In this document: piece after piece, positions 9,701-17,695 of the stretch
Layout: each line of letters starts with the position of its first letter
Position numbering within the stretch: position 1 is the stretch's first letter
Assembly: GCA_035626675.1 (NCBI GenBank)
Contig: DASPNH010000210.1
Span: forward strand, 1 to 64,000
Origin: DASPNH01 sp035626675
GTDB lineage: Bacteria > Desulfobacterota > Binatia > UBA1149 > CAITLU01
Direction of reading: 5' to 3'
DNA: 64,000 nt
The notes under the pieces: model-generated
What the model was told of the DNA's origin: nothing
What the model saw: the letters and a program-made list of their open reading frames with translations, nothing else
Database searches by the model: none
Made by a program: the position numbers and the translations under genes

Positions 9701-9749
9701 GCTGGCGCTGAGCTGCCGGACTGCCGGCCGCTCCTGGAAGTGCGAATAG
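6702..9749 (+). CDS. secreted ELW-DGT repeat protein with disintegrin-like Cys repeats
   Basis: 1015 aa from ATG 6702 (GGAGGGG, 5-base spacing). About 57 polar residues precede a signal-peptide-like segment ending LIAHAQ (about 69-87). An alternative GTG start at 6873 would leave a normal signal peptide but has no clear ribosome-binding site. Residues about 95-530 contain eight to ten ELWxSDGT...GT repeats of about 48 residues, a predicted beta-propeller. Residues about 550-850 contain nine repeats of about 31 residues, pattern C-D-V-A-E-x-C-x-G-x4-C-P-x-D, resembling the second half of eukaryotic ADAM/snake-venom disintegrin domains. The last 145 residues are a beta domain ending RSWKCE, like the esterase tail at 1076-3931. 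Probably a cell-surface binding protein; the ligand is unknown. Confidence 0.85.
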   Translation: MRAASVEQVLAELEQAFRPAGPVIFSRQPSQLPDLLPGYERRRWDETVALDLNLPSAVPARFTPIAFVVSAILFVVLTLAAPLIAHAQFSAYRVKEIYPGTTQSVPEYLTVLGDHAFFAASESTASRELWRSDATADGTVLHADIALATLASSPEEIVRVGDLILFSANDNVTGRELWATDGVETSQVRDIELGNTGSSPIDLTVVGDKVFFKATTSAFAQELWVSDGTPAGTAMVEDLSVGPLGTSIFHMAESQGKLFFDALTQGFGGEPWVSDGTAAGTFMLADIWPGSSGGGPDQFTEFAGRTFFKAYDGGTAVGEEIWVTDGTEAGTHLFKDIQPGVESSSVHGLTVIGDTMWFGADSGGTGRELWKSDGTVEGTVLVEDLWPGPTSSLPHGFFGVGDVVLFAAQTQANGTELWRTDGTEEGTYLLKDIFPGTSWSNPANFIVHEGRLFFTATDATHGTELWMSDATAAGTVRVADIRAGSGSSSPAWLTALGNRLLFSASPGSEGIELWALSFCGDALVDPTESCDAGAANGGNGSCCSAACTVAAAGSVCRAAAGACDVAEICSGASTTCPADGLVAAGAQCRASTGACDVAETCSGADASCPDDGFAGSSVVCRASDGACDAAEKCTGSSAQCPDDSFAGASVICRPTIDGCDVSDRCTGSSPDCPADAFAGPEVECRNALDVCDVAEHCSGTGPSCPADEFEPAGTSCRPIAGACDEAESCDGAGPHCPGDGTVAADTVCRPSTGICDAEELCDGWNTDCPADAAANAGAVCRGAAGACDISELCDGISTACPGDAKTTALCRAAADSQCDVAESCDGVSNDCPADAHAGDGTSCDDADICSTADSCQAGSCQAGGVDPLGRTQLKATVRDGTDSLKIKAMLPLAHLVTEPDQGGLMLFVMGEGGEEIFAAEIPAGAFEDAAGDGSVYRFRDPDGEVPEAQGLSSVMIKKRGDVARITMSGSNVTLGEAAGQPSATLSIIIGDDVEGSCATALALSCRTAGRSWKCE

Positions 9750-9753
9750 CCGA

Positions 9754-11163
9754 TCACTGCGGCCTTACCCATACGCCGCCCTTGGGCTGGATCGTGACGA
9801 GCGGATCGGGCTCGACGACGCGGTCGTCGGCGAGCGGCAGGCGCAGGCGGGAGAGCCACGTCGCCAGCACGATGCGCGCTTCCATCGCGGCGAACGCGAA
9901 GCCGATGCACATGCGCGGGCCCATCAGGAACGGAAAGTGCGCGAAGCGTGGCCGCGTCGCTGATGCTTCGGGCGTGAAACGGTCCGGGTCGAAGCGCTCG
10001 GGATCGGGCCAGAACTCGGGATGGCGGTGCGTGACCCACTGGCTGAGGAACACGAGCGAGCGTTTCGGCACGCGAAAGCCGCCGATCTCGTCTTCCTCGC
10101 TCGGGGTTCTCGAGACCGCCCAGGCGGGCGGATAGATCCGCAGCGACTCCTCGATCACGCGCCGGGTCAGCTCGAGCTTTTCCAGGTCATCGTATCCGGC
10201 GGTGCGCCCGCCGAGCACCGAACGTGCTTCGTCGGCAACCTGGCGCGCGATCTCGGGATGACGGCCGAGAAGGTAGATCGTCCAACCCAGCGTCATCGCC
10301 GTGGTCTCGTGGCCTGCCGCGATGAGCGTGGTGACCTCGTCGCGAAGCTGCTCGTCGCTCATGCCCTTGCCGGTGTCCTCGTCGCGCGAGGCCAGCAGCA
10401 TTCCGAGCAGGTCGTTGCCCTCGATGCCGGCGGCGCGCCGGCGCGCGATGATGGATTCGACCATGCGGTCCATCTCGAGCTTGGCGCTGCGCAGCGTGCG
10501 ATTGCCTTTGGTGGGCAGCCACGGAAGCCGGCCCAGGACGCTGGTGAACTGTGCTGTGATGAGCTCGTTCAGACGGCTGAACGTCTCGCCGAAGCGATCG
10601 CTGTCGCTGCCGGCGTCGACGCCGATCAGGGCCTGCACGACGATGTCGAGCGCCGTGCGCTTGGCCTCGGCCACGATGTCGACGACCTGCCCGGCGTGCG
10701 CCGCGGCGGACAGGCGTTCGGTGGAGGCCTCGGCCTCGCGGCCCATCAGTGCTGCGAACCCGCGAATCTTCTCCTTGTGGAAGGCGGGCTGGATCAGGCG
10801 CCGCTGCTGCTTCCAAAGCGCGCCGTCACTGGTGACCAGGCCCTGGCCGAGCACGCGCGCCAGCATCTTATAGTCCTGGTTCTGCTTGGTGTAGACGGTG
10901 TGCCGTTCCTGCAGGATGTGGCGCACGCCTTCGGGATGCGAGATCAGCATCGCCTCCAGGCCGAACAGCCGCATGCGCGCGACGTCGCCGTAAGTCTCGC
11001 GCAGTTCCATCATGCCGCTGAGCGGCCGCTGCTCCATGATGCGAACGTTGGCGTAGCCGAATACGCCCGGAGGTCCCGGTGCGCGGCGAGGATGAGCGGT
11101 CGAAGCGAGGCGAGGCGCGGCCTGCACGGAAGCGACTATCGACCCGCCGGTGCGGCTTTGCAC
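9754..11163 (-). CDS. cytochrome P450
   Basis: 469 aa, GTG start at 11163, 7 bases after the stop of the DUF192 gene and therefore probably cotranscribed. All family marks are present: I-helix AGHETT at 283-288, K-helix ExxR (Glu339, Arg342), and the heme-binding loop FLMGPRMCIG with the axial Cys at 419. The N-terminus (APGPPG, then a short loop) has no membrane anchor, as usual for soluble bacterial P450s. It needs a ferredoxin or flavodoxin partner, none of which is encoded nearby. The substrate cannot be told from sequence; fatty acids, terpenoids and steroids are common for relatives. Confidence 0.95.
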   Translation of the reverse strand: MQSRTGGSIVASVQAAPRLASTAHPRRAPGPPGVFGYANVRIMEQRPLSGMMELRETYGDVARMRLFGLEAMLISHPEGVRHILQERHTVYTKQNQDYKMLARVLGQGLVTSDGALWKQQRRLIQPAFHKEKIRGFAALMGREAEASTERLSAAAHAGQVVDIVAEAKRTALDIVVQALIGVDAGSDSDRFGETFSRLNELITAQFTSVLGRLPWLPTKGNRTLRSAKLEMDRMVESIIARRRAAGIEGNDLLGMLLASRDEDTGKGMSDEQLRDEVTTLIAAGHETTAMTLGWTIYLLGRHPEIARQVADEARSVLGGRTAGYDDLEKLELTRRVIEESLRIYPPAWAVSRTPSEEDEIGGFRVPKRSLVFLSQWVTHRHPEFWPDPERFDPDRFTPEASATRPRFAHFPFLMGPRMCIGFAFAAMEARIVLATWLSRLRLPLADDRVVEPDPLVTIQPKGGVWVRPQ

Positions 11164-11170
11164 ATGGGGT

Positions 11171-11743
11171 TCACGGCGGCGGCGCAGCTGCGTCGCCGTC
11201 CTGCCTGACGCCGGCTGCGCCGGTCGCCGCCTGCGGCGGCAACGTGACCTTGTCTCCGGGCCGTACGCCGTGGCGCTTGGACCAGCCCGCGTTGACCTCG
11301 AGCACGAAGCGAGCCGGGCCCTTGGACGGGATCGACTCCTCCGAATAGGGCCGGGTGCCGGCGGCGATCGAGTCGATGAAGCCGTCGCCGCGGATGTAGA
11401 TGATGTCGAGCGGCAGTGGCGTGTTGCGCATCCAGAAGCTGCGCTGCTCGTCCTCGTCGAAAACGAAGAGCATGCCGGCGTCCTCGGCCATTTCCTTTCG
11501 CCACATCAGGCCCTTGGCCTGGGCCTCGCGAGTCAGCGCCAGCTCGACGCGAACCGCGACGTCGCCGCCGCCGGCATGTACGACGACCTGCGGTCCGCCG
11601 CCGCGCGCGCACGCCACGAGGAGCGCGGCAAGAAAAGGGGTCAGGCACCTTTTCGCAAAAGGGGTCTGACCCCTTTTGGAAAAAGTCGCCCGACCCCTTT
11701 TTCGGCGGTGCAAGGCCGCGTTTTCTCGCGGCTCCTTGTGCAT
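11171..11743 (-). CDS. DUF192 lipoprotein whose signal region is built from repeats
   Basis: 190 aa from ATG 11743 (start uncertain). The DUF192 domain (about 60-180) is clear: KGLMWRKEMAEDAGMLFVFD, RSFWMRNTPLPLDIIYI, then ARFVLEVNAGW. Residues 37-50 (LTPFLAALLVAC) form a short hydrophobic stretch ending in a lipobox, so the domain is probably anchored outside the inner membrane. The codons for about residues 14-37 are REP-like repeat sequence (11632-11703), read as repeated TPF peptides. Either the repeats inserted into the leader or the true start lies inside them. DUF192 function is unsettled. The P450 gene follows 7 bases downstream. Confidence 0.8.
   Translation of the reverse strand: MHKEPRENAALHRRKRGRATFSKRGQTPFAKRCLTPFLAALLVACARGGGPQVVVHAGGGDVAVRVELALTREAQAKGLMWRKEMAEDAGMLFVFDEDEQRSFWMRNTPLPLDIIYIRGDGFIDSIAAGTRPYSEESIPSKGPARFVLEVNAGWSKRHGVRPGDKVTLPPQAATGAAGVRQDGDAAAPPP
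11632..11703. repeat. REP-like element, family B (three arms)
   Basis: Contains GGGGTCAGGCACCTTTT at about 11637, a perfect palindrome AAAAGGGGTC-T-GACCCCTTTT at 11657-11677, and a third degenerate arm CCCGACCCCTTTTT at about 11690. It lies inside the 5' part of the DUF192 reading frame and upstream of the plus-strand oxidoreductase gene at 11859. The same core recurs at 26382 and 33535. Confidence 0.85.
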
Positions 11744-11858
11744 GCTGCCCGATTGCAAGGCAGCACCTTCCCCGGTTAAATCCGCCCCGGCCCTGACACG
11801 AGCACCGGCATCGATAGGCGAGGCCGGGCGGATGCAGGGACCTTCGTCGGGAGGATTC

Positions 11859-13898
11859 ATGCTCAGCACCATCATCTGGACGATCGCGTTCCTGGGACTG
11901 GTCGGCTACCTGATCTACCAGTGTTACGAGCGGTTCGCGGTCCTGCAGCACCTGCGGCCCGCCGCTCGCTGGGACAACATCCCCGAGCGCATCCAGCGCA
12001 CCCTGAAATACGCCATCGGGCAGTTCAAGTTCTTCAAGGGCCCTCGTCACGACCGCACTGCCGGCATCATCCACGCCCTGGTCTTCTGGGGCTTCCTGGT
12101 GCTCGGCTACCAGGTCGTGCACATGTTCGCGCGCGGCTGGTTTCCGGACTTCCACCTGCCGCTGATGAGCGCCACGGGCATCGGCGGCCCGGTCATCCTT
12201 CTCAAGGACATCATGGAGCTGATCGTCGCCGCGTGCGCGATCATCCTGCTGGTGCGCTGGCTGGTCACCAAGCCGCTGCGCCTGATGGGCTTCCTGCCCG
12301 CCGAGCACCGCCTGCGCAATCACTCGCACTGGGAGGCGTACCTTATCCTGGTGTTCATCACGACGATCTGCACCAGCGGCCTGCTCTACGACGCCGGCCG
12401 CTTCGTCTTCATGCCCGAGGATCCCGAGATCCAGGCCGAGACGATGTGGTCGCCGGTCTCCTACGCACTCTCGGGCCTGTTCGCCACGCCTGCGGCAGCA
12501 CTGGCGGTCAGCAACGCGGCATGGTGGATCCACAACCTGGTGATCCTGGTCTTCGTCAACCTGCTGCCCAAGTCCAAGCACTTCCACGTCATCACCTCGA
12601 TCCCCAACGTCTTCTTCACCAAGCTCGAGCCGTTCGGCCGTTTGTCGAAGCAGGACCTGGAGTCCGAGAACGCCATCTACGGGACTTCCGAGATGCGTCA
12701 CTTCGACTGGAAGCAGGTCCTCGACATGTACTCGTGCACCGAGTGCGGCCGCTGCTCCTCGCACTGCCCGGCCACCGCCACCGGCAAGCGCCTGGCGCCG
12801 CGCCAGTTCCTGCTCAACCTGCGCGACTTCCTCTACGCGCATCCGGAGTCGGTGACCGATCCGAACTTCATGCAGAAGGTGGCCACCGGCGAGGTCGAAG
12901 GCGCCGAGGAGATCATCCACGACGAGGTTCTATGGTCGTGCGTGACCTGCCGCGCCTGCGAAGAAGCCTGCCCCGTCAACATCGAGTACGTCGACAAGAT
13001 CGTCGACATGCGCCGCCACCTCGTTCAGGAGGAGTCGCGCTTCCCGGCCGAGCTGACGCGCGTGTTCCAGGGCATGGAGCGCCAGAGCAATCCCTGGGGA
13101 ATCGGCGCCGACAAGCGCGCGGACTGGGCCGAAGGCCTGGACATTCCGACGCTGGCCGAGAATCCGGCGGCCGAGTACCTGTTCTTCGTCGGCTGCGCCG
13201 GGTCCTTCGACGACCGCGCCAAGAAGATCACGCAGGCGGTGGCCAAGCTGCTGAAGGCCGCCAACATCTCGTTCGCGATCCTGGGGCGCGACGAGCCGTG
13301 CAATGGCGATACCGCACGCCGCCTGGGCAACGAGTATCTCTACCAGTCGATGGCCGCGATGGCCGTGGAAGTGATGACGGGCATGGAGGTCAAGAAGGTC
13401 ATCACCAACTGCCCGCACTGCTTCAACACCATCAAGAACGAGTTCCCGCAGTTCGGCGGCAACTACGAAGTGCAGCACGCCAGCGAAGTCGTGGCCGACC
13501 TGCTCGACAAGGGCCGCATCAAGCTGAACGGCAGCAACGTCGGCTCCGTGGTGTTCCACGACTCGTGCTACCTCGGCCGCTACAACGGCATCTACGATGC
13601 GCCGCGCCGCATCCTGGAAGCGCTCTCGGGCGTGGATCTTCGCGAGCCCGATCGTCACAAGAGCTTCGGCATGTGCTGCGGCGCCGGCGGCGGCCGCATG
13701 TGGGTCGAGGAAGCTCCCGACCAGCGCGTCAACGTGCTGCGCGTCGAGCAGCTCCTGAACACCGAGGCCAAGACGATCGCTTCGGCGTGCCCCTACTGCA
13801 TGACGATGCTCAGCGACGGCGTGAAGGCCAAGGAGAAGGAAGAGGAGGTCCGCAACAAGGACGTCCTCGAGCTGGCGGCCGAGGCGCTGCCAGGCTGA
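11859..13898 (+). CDS. EtfAB:quinone oxidoreductase, membrane Fe-S/CCG protein
   Basis: 679 aa, ATG 11859 behind GGGAGGA; the frame is open from 11676 but the upstream part is repeat sequence. Residues 1-270 contain about six transmembrane helices of the NarI/heme-b type. Two [4Fe-4S] motifs follow: C293-C296-C299-C303 (CTECGRCSSHCP) and C361-C364-C367-C371 (CVTCRACEEACP). Two CCG domains come next, with Cys481 (PCNGD) and Cys606/607 (MCCGAGGG). This is the layout of the membrane enzyme that takes electrons from electron-transfer flavoprotein and passes them to (mena)quinone. etfB/etfA (24946-23213) and an acyl-CoA dehydrogenase (33596) supply the rest of the route in this window. A hairpin terminator follows at 13907. 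Confidence 0.92.
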   Translation: MLSTIIWTIAFLGLVGYLIYQCYERFAVLQHLRPAARWDNIPERIQRTLKYAIGQFKFFKGPRHDRTAGIIHALVFWGFLVLGYQVVHMFARGWFPDFHLPLMSATGIGGPVILLKDIMELIVAACAIILLVRWLVTKPLRLMGFLPAEHRLRNHSHWEAYLILVFITTICTSGLLYDAGRFVFMPEDPEIQAETMWSPVSYALSGLFATPAAALAVSNAAWWIHNLVILVFVNLLPKSKHFHVITSIPNVFFTKLEPFGRLSKQDLESENAIYGTSEMRHFDWKQVLDMYSCTECGRCSSHCPATATGKRLAPRQFLLNLRDFLYAHPESVTDPNFMQKVATGEVEGAEEIIHDEVLWSCVTCRACEEACPVNIEYVDKIVDMRRHLVQEESRFPAELTRVFQGMERQSNPWGIGADKRADWAEGLDIPTLAENPAAEYLFFVGCAGSFDDRAKKITQAVAKLLKAANISFAILGRDEPCNGDTARRLGNEYLYQSMAAMAVEVMTGMEVKKVITNCPHCFNTIKNEFPQFGGNYEVQHASEVVADLLDKGRIKLNGSNVGSVVFHDSCYLGRYNGIYDAPRRILEALSGVDLREPDRHKSFGMCCGAGGGRMWVEEAPDQRVNVLRVEQLLNTEAKTIASACPYCMTMLSDGVKAKEKEEEVRNKDVLELAAEALPG

Positions 13899-13906
13899 CG
13901 CCATTG

Positions 13907-13934
13907 GTCCCGCTGCCGTCGCAGGCAGCGGGAC
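13907..13934 (+). terminator. hairpin after the Etf:quinone oxidoreductase gene
   Basis: Perfect 11-bp stem GTCCCGCTGCC / GGCAGCGGGAC with a 6-base loop, starting 8 bases after the stop. No T-run follows, so termination may be Rho-assisted or the hairpin may protect the mRNA end. Confidence 0.65.
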
Positions 13935-14050
13935 TCCTCCCAGCTACCTCATCCGGGGCCGAGATTCGCCGACCTCATTGACGGCGTCCGTCCGCGTGTC
14001 AGCCTTCTTCCTATCTACACAAATGTAGGCCCGCCAAAGGAGGAAGAACC

Positions 14051-15391
14051 ATGAGCGATGTCCCGCGCTTGTCGGTCCCCCGCGCCCGCCGGCTCCTGTC
14101 CCGCATCGCCGCAGCCTGTGCGATCGTTTTCGTCGCCAATGCGGCCCAGGCCCGGGACTTCCCGTACAACCCCATCCTCTTCGTCCACGGCATCGAAGGC
14201 TCGGGCGCGCAGTTCCAGTCCCAGGCGATGCGCTTCGAGAGCAATCGCTATCCCGCAAGCTGGATCGACCAGGTCGATTACGACTCGACGCGCGCCGTAG
14301 GCGACAAGACCGAAGTCCACGCCCAGATCGATGCGGCCATCGCCGACCTGCAGTCGCGCACCGGCAAGGAGCGGATCGACGTAGTCGCTCACTCGCTGGG
14401 AACCTCGGTCATGCACGACTACCTGACCGACGACAGCCTCGGCGAGCAGCGGCGCGCCAGCATCGGCCGCTACGTCAACGTCGATGGCCAGAGCGAGAAT
14501 CCCGGCGTGCCGACGCTGGCCGTGTGGGCAGGCCGAGGGTCGCCGGGCCGCAACATGGAGGGCGCCGAGAACGTCACCATCCCCAACCAGACGCACGTCC
14601 AGGTGTGCACGTCTTCGGAAGCGTTCGTCGAGTACTTCCGCTTCCTGACCGGCCGCACGCCCCGGCGCAGCATCCGCCGTCAGTCGCGCATCGAAGTGTC
14701 GGGCAAGGCGCTCGAGTTCCCGCAGAACTCGGGCCTGGCCGGTGCCACGGTGCAGGTGTGGCCGATCGACGAGAACGGCCAGCGCACCACGGAAGCTCCG
14801 CTGGCTTCGATCGCCGTCACCGACGGCTCTCGCGGCGGCGGAAAATGGGGGCCGGTGTCGATCCGCCGCCGCCAGCGCTACGAGTTCGCACTGGTTCGCA
14901 CCGCGCTGCCGACGCTGCACATCTACTACGAGCCGTTCGTGCGCAGTGACCACACGCTGCGGCTGCTGGCGTCGACGGCCTTCGAACAGTACGCCGGCAA
15001 CCGGCCCGGCAGCTCGTCCTGGGTCAGCATCCGTTACAAGGAGCTGTGGGGCGATCAGCCCGGCGAGAGCGATCAGCTTCTGGTCGACGGTCTCAACATC
15101 GCGACGCCCGAGCTTTGCCCGGCCAGCAAGCAGGTCAACGGCTACTTCGCCTTCGACGTCAACCGCAACTCGCAGTCCGATTTGACCGAGGAGCCGGTCC
15201 TGAGCGCCCTGCCATTCCTGCAAGGCGCCGACGTGTTCGTTCGCGGCGCCACGCCGCCCGACGCCACGATCACGTTCGAGCTGCTCTCGCGCGGCGGCGG
15301 GGATGTCAGGACGATGAAGGTTCCGAACTGGGAAGCGCTGGGTGACGGCATCACGCTGACCTGGAACGACTTCGATCGCCTGCGGTTCTGA
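14051..15391 (+). CDS. secreted lipase-like alpha/beta-hydrolase
   Basis: 446 aa, ATG 14051 behind AAAGGAGG. The signal peptide ends near ANAAQA (about 30-35). The hydrolase fold starts with PILFVHGIEGSG (oxyanion-hole HG motif), the nucleophile elbow is AHSLG with Ser115, and likely partners are Asp145 (VNVDGQ) and His182 (NQTHVQ). Residues about 215-446 are beta-rich with no recognised motif and may be a substrate-binding or processing extension. Probably an exported lipase or esterase. It stands alone, with a REP-like element 12 bases after its stop. Confidence 0.85.
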   Translation: MSDVPRLSVPRARRLLSRIAAACAIVFVANAAQARDFPYNPILFVHGIEGSGAQFQSQAMRFESNRYPASWIDQVDYDSTRAVGDKTEVHAQIDAAIADLQSRTGKERIDVVAHSLGTSVMHDYLTDDSLGEQRRASIGRYVNVDGQSENPGVPTLAVWAGRGSPGRNMEGAENVTIPNQTHVQVCTSSEAFVEYFRFLTGRTPRRSIRRQSRIEVSGKALEFPQNSGLAGATVQVWPIDENGQRTTEAPLASIAVTDGSRGGGKWGPVSIRRRQRYEFALVRTALPTLHIYYEPFVRSDHTLRLLASTAFEQYAGNRPGSSSWVSIRYKELWGDQPGESDQLLVDGLNIATPELCPASKQVNGYFAFDVNRNSQSDLTEEPVLSALPFLQGADVFVRGATPPDATITFELLSRGGGDVRTMKVPNWEALGDGITLTWNDFDRLRF

Positions 15392-15758
15392 GGCGAACGA
15401 AGAAAGGGGTCAGGTTCGGAATCGTGAATCCGGAACGATTCTCGACCAGCATCACCAGAGTTCGCTCGGCCGCTATCGCTTCGATCAGCTTCCCCGCACC
15501 GCGCCACATGGACACGAGCAAGCCGGACCTGGTCTGTCTGCCCACGCAAGTGCTCGAGCTCAGCGTCCCCCGCGCCCTGACGTGATTTCAGCGAGGGTTG
15601 GCTCATCCGCGGCAAATCGCCCGGGCCAAGCTGCAGGCGTCGGCCGGCGCATCGCGAAACGTATGGCTATCTCGCTCTTTTCGGGTCATGAAGCCTGTTG
15701 GAGGCCGGCTTTGAAATGCCCGGACCTCGATGGCTCGGAGTGAGCCAAGGAGATCGTC
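15392..15758. other. 367-base intergenic region with repeat and gene debris
   Basis: Begins with a family-D repeat (15403-15441). The next 160 bases can be read as short open stretches on both strands (for example minus-strand residues resembling TLVMLVENRSGF), but none has a start site, family match or partner, so they look like remnants. The last part carries the ribosome-binding site AAGGAG at about 15748 of the next gene. Confidence 0.5.
15403..15441. repeat. REP-like element, family D
   Basis: AAAGGGGTCAGG is followed by GGAATCGTGAATCC and an inverted GGAACGATTC, giving the stem GAATCGT / ACGATTC. The same core is found at 47951-48008. Confidence 0.75.
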
Positions 15759-16859
15759 ATGTGCGACCGCAGCTTTTCGTCTTCATCCTTTCAGGCCGGC
15801 GGCCTGCTGGCCCTGGCACTTGCCGCTGCGGTCCTGTGCGTGCCTGCGGAGGCCACTGCGCAGTCCGATCCGACCACGACCTGTCACGTCAAGAAGCTCG
15901 ACACGGCGCGTACGTATGGGGCATGCCGCCTGAAGACCGTTTCCAAGTCGGTGAAGAAGGGAACGATCCCGAACTTCGAGAAGTGCGACACTTCCTTCGA
16001 CCGCAAGTGGACCAGCATCGAACTGACGGGCGGCGGCAACTGCCCGACCTCCGGCGACGGCGAGCTCATCCAGGAAGAGATTCAGGAAGACACCGACACC
16101 ATCGCCGGCCTGCTGGCCACGGGAACGCTTCCGACATGCGGCGACAACGAGATCAACGGCCGTGAGACCTGCGACGGCACCGACCTGGCAGGCGTCACCT
16201 GCGGCGACTTCGGCTATCTCGGCGGCACGATCGGGTGCAGGCCGTCCTGCCTGCTGTACGATCTTACCGAGTGCACTGGCCGCAGCGTCTATCCGGCCAC
16301 CGGTCAGACGATCTCCTACGAGGCCGAGACCTTCGGCATGCCCTCGCATTCCGTCCCAGATGACGGCGCACTGCGAACCGGCGGGCCATTGAGCTTCGTC
16401 GACAACGGCGACGGAACCATCACCGACACCAACACAGGCCTGATGTGGGAGAAGAAGGGTTTCGAGATCAGCGGCGACCATAGCGCCGAGACCACCTACG
16501 CGTGGTCGAGTGACACCTCCGGTACGATCTGGGACTGGATCGGTCGCCTCAACGACGACAACGGCGGTGCGGGTTACGCGGGCCATGACGACTGGCGTGT
16601 TCCGAACCGACGCGAGCTCGACAGCATCGTGGATTTCAGCCGCAGCGAGCCGGCGGTCCATTCCGCGTTCAACAACGGCTGCGTCTCCGATTGCACGCCG
16701 CTTACCTGCAGCTGCACTCTGGTGGACGAGTACTGGTCGTCGACGACGAGCGTGGCCAACGACAGCCTGGCGTGGGCCGTCAATTTCTCGCGTGGTGCGG
16801 CCGGAGATTTCGCCAAGACCAGCCGCCGCGCCGTGCGAGCCGTCCGCGGTCCGGACTGA
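15759..16859 (+). CDS. secreted Cys-containing protein with DUF1566 domain
   Basis: 366 aa, ATG 15759 behind AAGGAG. Signal peptide to about residue 35 (PAEATAQ). Residues 42-110 are a small domain with spaced Cys (TCHVKK, GACRLK, KCDTSF, NCPTSGD) that resembles the N-terminal repeats of the secreted protein at 48167-50305. A short Cys region follows (CGDNEINGRETCDG). The C-terminal 160 residues are DUF1566: TDTNTGLMWEKK, DDWRVPNRRELDSIVD, YWSSTT, and RAVRAVRG at the end. DUF1566 domains are found in exported, lectin-like or formylglycine-enzyme-like folds; no catalytic role is proposed. The stop abuts the GTG of the next gene. Confidence 0.85.
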   Translation: MCDRSFSSSSFQAGGLLALALAAAVLCVPAEATAQSDPTTTCHVKKLDTARTYGACRLKTVSKSVKKGTIPNFEKCDTSFDRKWTSIELTGGGNCPTSGDGELIQEEIQEDTDTIAGLLATGTLPTCGDNEINGRETCDGTDLAGVTCGDFGYLGGTIGCRPSCLLYDLTECTGRSVYPATGQTISYEAETFGMPSHSVPDDGALRTGGPLSFVDNGDGTITDTNTGLMWEKKGFEISGDHSAETTYAWSSDTSGTIWDWIGRLNDDNGGAGYAGHDDWRVPNRRELDSIVDFSRSEPAVHSAFNNGCVSDCTPLTCSCTLVDEYWSSTTSVANDSLAWAVNFSRGAAGDFAKTSRRAVRAVRGPD

Positions 16860-17558
16860 GTGCCGCGCACACGTCACGTCGAGAAGCACTTCACCGCCTC
16901 GGAGACGGTGCGTGACGTCGTCATCGGCATGTCCGATGGACTGACCGTTCCGTTCGCACTTGCCGCCGGCCTTTCTGGCGCCGTCGACTCCAATCACCTG
17001 ATCATCACGGCAGGCCTTGCCGAAGTCGCGGCCGGCGCGATCGCGATGGGACTCGGCGGATACCTTGCGGCGCGCACCGACGCCGAGCACTTCGTCGCCG
17101 AGCGCGCACGCGAGGAACGTGAGACCCGCGAGCTTCCCGAGACCGAGGCCAACGAGGTCGCCGACGTCTTTCGCGGTTACGACCTTCCCGAGCCTCTGGT
17201 GCAGCAGGTCGTGGCCGCGATCCGCGCCGACCGCACGCGCTGGGTCGACTTCATGATGAAGTTCGAGCTGTCGCTGGAGCCGCCCGACGCAAGCCGCGCG
17301 CGCATGAGCGCGATGACCATCGCTGCTTCCTATGTCGCCGGCGGTCTGGTCCCCCTGTCTCCGTACTTCTTCCTTCCCTCGGTGCCACAGGCTCTGGTCA
17401 TCTCGGCGATCCTGACGGTAGCCACGCTCTTCGTGTTCGGTTACGTCAAAGGCCGCTTCACCACGTCGCGCCCTACCTACAGCGCATGGCAGACGGTCAT
17501 GGTAGGCGGGCTGGCCGCCGCGGCCGCTTTCACGATCGCCAAGCTGATCGGTGGTTGA
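16860..17558 (+). CDS. VIT1/CCC1-family metal transporter
   Basis: 232 aa, GTG start directly after the previous stop (TGA-GTG), so possibly coupled. The N-terminal DVVIGMSDGLTVPFALAAGL and EVAAGAIAMGLGGYLAA helices are the family signature. A cytoplasmic acidic helix pair rich in Glu (about 75-110) corresponds to the metal-binding loop, and two or three C-terminal helices follow (VAGGLVPLSPYFF; VISAILTVATLFVF; TVMVGGLAAAAAFTIA). Relatives move Fe2+ or Mn2+ out of the cytoplasm. Its neighbour is the redox CMD-family gene, but no shared regulation is visible. Confidence 0.9.
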   Translation: MPRTRHVEKHFTASETVRDVVIGMSDGLTVPFALAAGLSGAVDSNHLIITAGLAEVAAGAIAMGLGGYLAARTDAEHFVAERAREERETRELPETEANEVADVFRGYDLPEPLVQQVVAAIRADRTRWVDFMMKFELSLEPPDASRARMSAMTIAASYVAGGLVPLSPYFFLPSVPQALVISAILTVATLFVFGYVKGRFTTSRPTYSAWQTVMVGGLAAAAAFTIAKLIGG

Positions 17559-17695
17559 GCTGCCCGGAGCCCGCGGACAAAAAACGTGAATCGCTCGGCG
17601 CGGGCGTAACCGATCACCGGTCTCGATCGTGAAGCAGGAAGACGCGACGAGGACGATCATCAGGCCGGCCGTCGCCAAGACGAATGAGGTGCTCC

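Noticed and set aside
1076..9749. Horizontal-transfer island of secreted genes
   Set aside because: No integrase, attachment site, tRNA or clear base-composition shift supports an island.
15441..15600. Possible small gene on either strand after the lipase
   Set aside because: Open stretches lack start sites and any family match; partly repeat-derived.
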